7,110 nt of DNA from Betaproteobacteria bacterium. Its GTDB lineage: Bacteria > Pseudomonadota > Gammaproteobacteria > Burkholderiales > Casimicrobiaceae. The position numbers and the translations under genes are program-made. The notes beneath the pieces were generated by a model, which was not told the origin of the DNA, searched no databases, and saw nothing but the letters and a program-made list of their open reading frames with translations. Below are positions 5,853-7,110 of the stretch, one piece after another. Location of the stretch: NCBI GenBank assembly GCA_005888865.1, contig VBCL01000193.1, positions 1 to 7,110 on the forward strand, given 5' to 3'. The stretch's first letter is position 1. Each line of letters opens with the position of its first letter.

Positions 5853-7110
5853 ATGGCGAATTTCGGCATGGTGGGCTTGGACTGGCAGGAGCGTGTCAAC
5901 TGGGACCGGCTGCGCAAGTACCGGCTGGAGAGCGCGCGCAAACGAATGAAAGCGCACGGGCTGGGCGCGATGCTGTGCATGTACGACGAGAACGTGCGTT
6001 ATCTGACCGGTACCTTGACGCCGGGCTGGAACCGTCTGGAGCCCGGTTTGCGCTACGCGCTTCTGTGCGGCGACGATCCGCCGGTGCTGTTCGAGCAGGG
6101 CGACCTCGGCGCGCACATCGCTCGCCATTCGCCCTGGATTCCGAAGGAGAACATCCGCTGGTCTTATGCCTGGATCAAGGGCGCGGCCGGCGCGGCTTCG
6201 CTGCAGCAGGTGAACAAGTTCACCAAGGCGATCCAGAAGGAGATGAAGAAGAGCGGCGTTTCCGGCATGAAGCTCGGCGTCGATTTCGTCGACATCAACA
6301 TCATCCAGGTGTTCAAGGACGCGAAGATCGACTGGGTCGACGGCATGACGCCGATGATGGAGGCGCGCGCCATCAAGAACCAGGACGAGCAGGAATGCAT
6401 GCGCATGGTCGGCGCGATCGGAGACGCCGCGCACTGGGAATGCATGAAATTCCTCCGTCCCGGGCTGACCGAGAACAAGGTCACCGCGCATATCATGGAA
6501 TTTCTCTATTCCATTCCGGGCATGGAGGACGTCGAGGACGTGATTGTGTCCTCGGGGCTCAACACGTGGCCCAACTGGCGCAACTTCTCCGACCGCATCA
6601 TCAAGCCGGGCGATATCGTGTTCATGGACCTCGCGGCGCTCACCTGGAACGGGTACAAGTCGTGCTACTACCGCACGTACTGCGTGGGCAAGGAGCCGAC
6701 CAAGGAGCAGAAGGAGTACTACGCGACGGCGCTCAAGTGGCTCTACGATTCGATCAAGGCGGTGAAGGTCGGCACGACCACGCGCGAGATCGCGAAAAAG
6801 TGGCCGTCGGCCAAGGAGGCGTGGGGGTACGCGGAAGAGGACCAGGCAGCGGCCAACCTGTGGGGCCATGGATTGGGCCTCGCGCAATACGATCCACCGG
6901 TGATCTCGCGGATCTGGTCGCTCGATCACCCGGTCGAAATCAAGGAAGGCATGGTGTTCGCGCTCGAAACGCAGCACGGCAAGACGCACCAATGGGGCGT
7001 GCGCATCGAGGAAATGCTTATCGTGCACAAGGACCGGATCGAGATTATTTCCAACTTTCCGGTCGAGCAGATCACGGTGGTCGATCCGATGCCGGGGTAT
7101 TCGAGTTATG
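5853..7110 (+). CDS. M24-family (creatinase/aminopeptidase-fold) enzyme, 3' end cut off
   Basis: The frame stays open for 419 codons to the window edge, so the C-terminus is missing, probably only a little. Residues 18-165 resemble a creatinase N-terminal domain (RLRKYRLESARKRMKAHGLG, DENVRYLTG). Residues 175-400 form the pita-bread M24 domain. Likely metal ligands are Asp259 (VFMDLAAL), His339 (WGHGLGL), Glu372 (ALETQHG) and Glu386 (VRIEEM). The second Asp ligand is absent: after GY at 267-268, Cys271 occupies its place and no Asp is near. The distance from Asp259 to this position (12 residues) resembles the DMSP lyase DddP, not aminopeptidases (11), though DddP's extra Asp is Ala261 here. 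A non-peptidase hydrolase or lyase on a small molecule is a reasonable inference; a metal-free or altered-metal enzyme is possible. An Xaa-Pro peptidase label would be unsafe. Confidence 0.88.
   Translation, partial: MANFGMVGLDWQERVNWDRLRKYRLESARKRMKAHGLGAMLCMYDENVRYLTGTLTPGWNRLEPGLRYALLCGDDPPVLFEQGDLGAHIARHSPWIPKENIRWSYAWIKGAAGAASLQQVNKFTKAIQKEMKKSGVSGMKLGVDFVDINIIQVFKDAKIDWVDGMTPMMEARAIKNQDEQECMRMVGAIGDAAHWECMKFLRPGLTENKVTAHIMEFLYSIPGMEDVEDVIVSSGLNTWPNWRNFSDRIIKPGDIVFMDLAALTWNGYKSCYYRTYCVGKEPTKEQKEYYATALKWLYDSIKAVKVGTTTREIAKKWPSAKEAWGYAEEDQAAANLWGHGLGLAQYDPPVISRIWSLDHPVEIKEGMVFALETQHGKTHQWGVRIEEMLIVHKDRIEIISNFPVEQITVVDPMPGYSSY

Noticed and set aside
5799..7028. Long minus-strand open frame (409 codons) opposite the M24 gene
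   Set aside because: It has no family motifs, is rich in Arg, His and Leu, and lies exactly opposite the well-supported M24 frame with its ribosome binding site. It is a shadow caused by GC-rich codon use.
5853..7110. Annotation of the last gene as a standard Xaa-Pro aminopeptidase or dipeptidase
   Set aside because: One of the five metal ligands is missing and the spacing differs from peptidases, so only the fold family is supported.

Overview
This is a GC-rich stretch of bacterial chromosome with tightly packed genes. The gene content (a Bug-type tripartite tricarboxylate transporter receptor, a LysR-type regulator, Gfo/Idh/MocA oxidoreductases and a creatinase/M24-fold enzyme) is most typical of Betaproteobacteria such as Burkholderiales. 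That assignment is inferred from gene content and base composition. No rRNA, tRNA or phylogenetic marker is present to confirm it, and other GC-rich Bug-bearing lineages are possible.

Layout. Positions 1-141 hold no convincing gene, only GC-rich hairpins downstream of the first gene. A six-bladed Kelch-repeat protein with a Tat-like leader (142-1266) and a LysR-family regulator (1348-2349) lie on the minus strand. A 241-bp divergent control region (2350-2590) follows. It carries a LysR box (ATGC-N7-GCAT, a T-N11-A element) centred about 65 bp upstream of a predicted start site, a second dyad over the -35 hexamer, and a sigma70-like promoter. On the plus strand comes a four-gene operon: two tandem, clearly related Gfo/Idh/MocA oxidoreductases (2591-3655 and 3660-4796, 4 bp apart), a periplasmic Bug solute-binding protein (4822-5802), and an M24-family enzyme (5853 to the window end, still open after 419 codons).

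How it may work together (inference). The LysR protein probably senses a small molecule and switches on the operon. The Bug protein would capture an organic acid or related solute in the periplasm. The two NAD(P)-dependent oxidoreductases and the M24-fold enzyme would then transform it in the cytoplasm. The substrate cannot be read from the sequence. The most interesting point is the M24 protein: it resembles the non-peptidase, DddP-like part of the fold by motif spacing, yet has Cys where the second metal-binding Asp should be. Both oxidoreductases also lack the usual Asp four residues before the catalytic His. The cluster therefore looks like an uncharacterised catabolic module, not a standard peptidase or sugar dehydrogenase locus.
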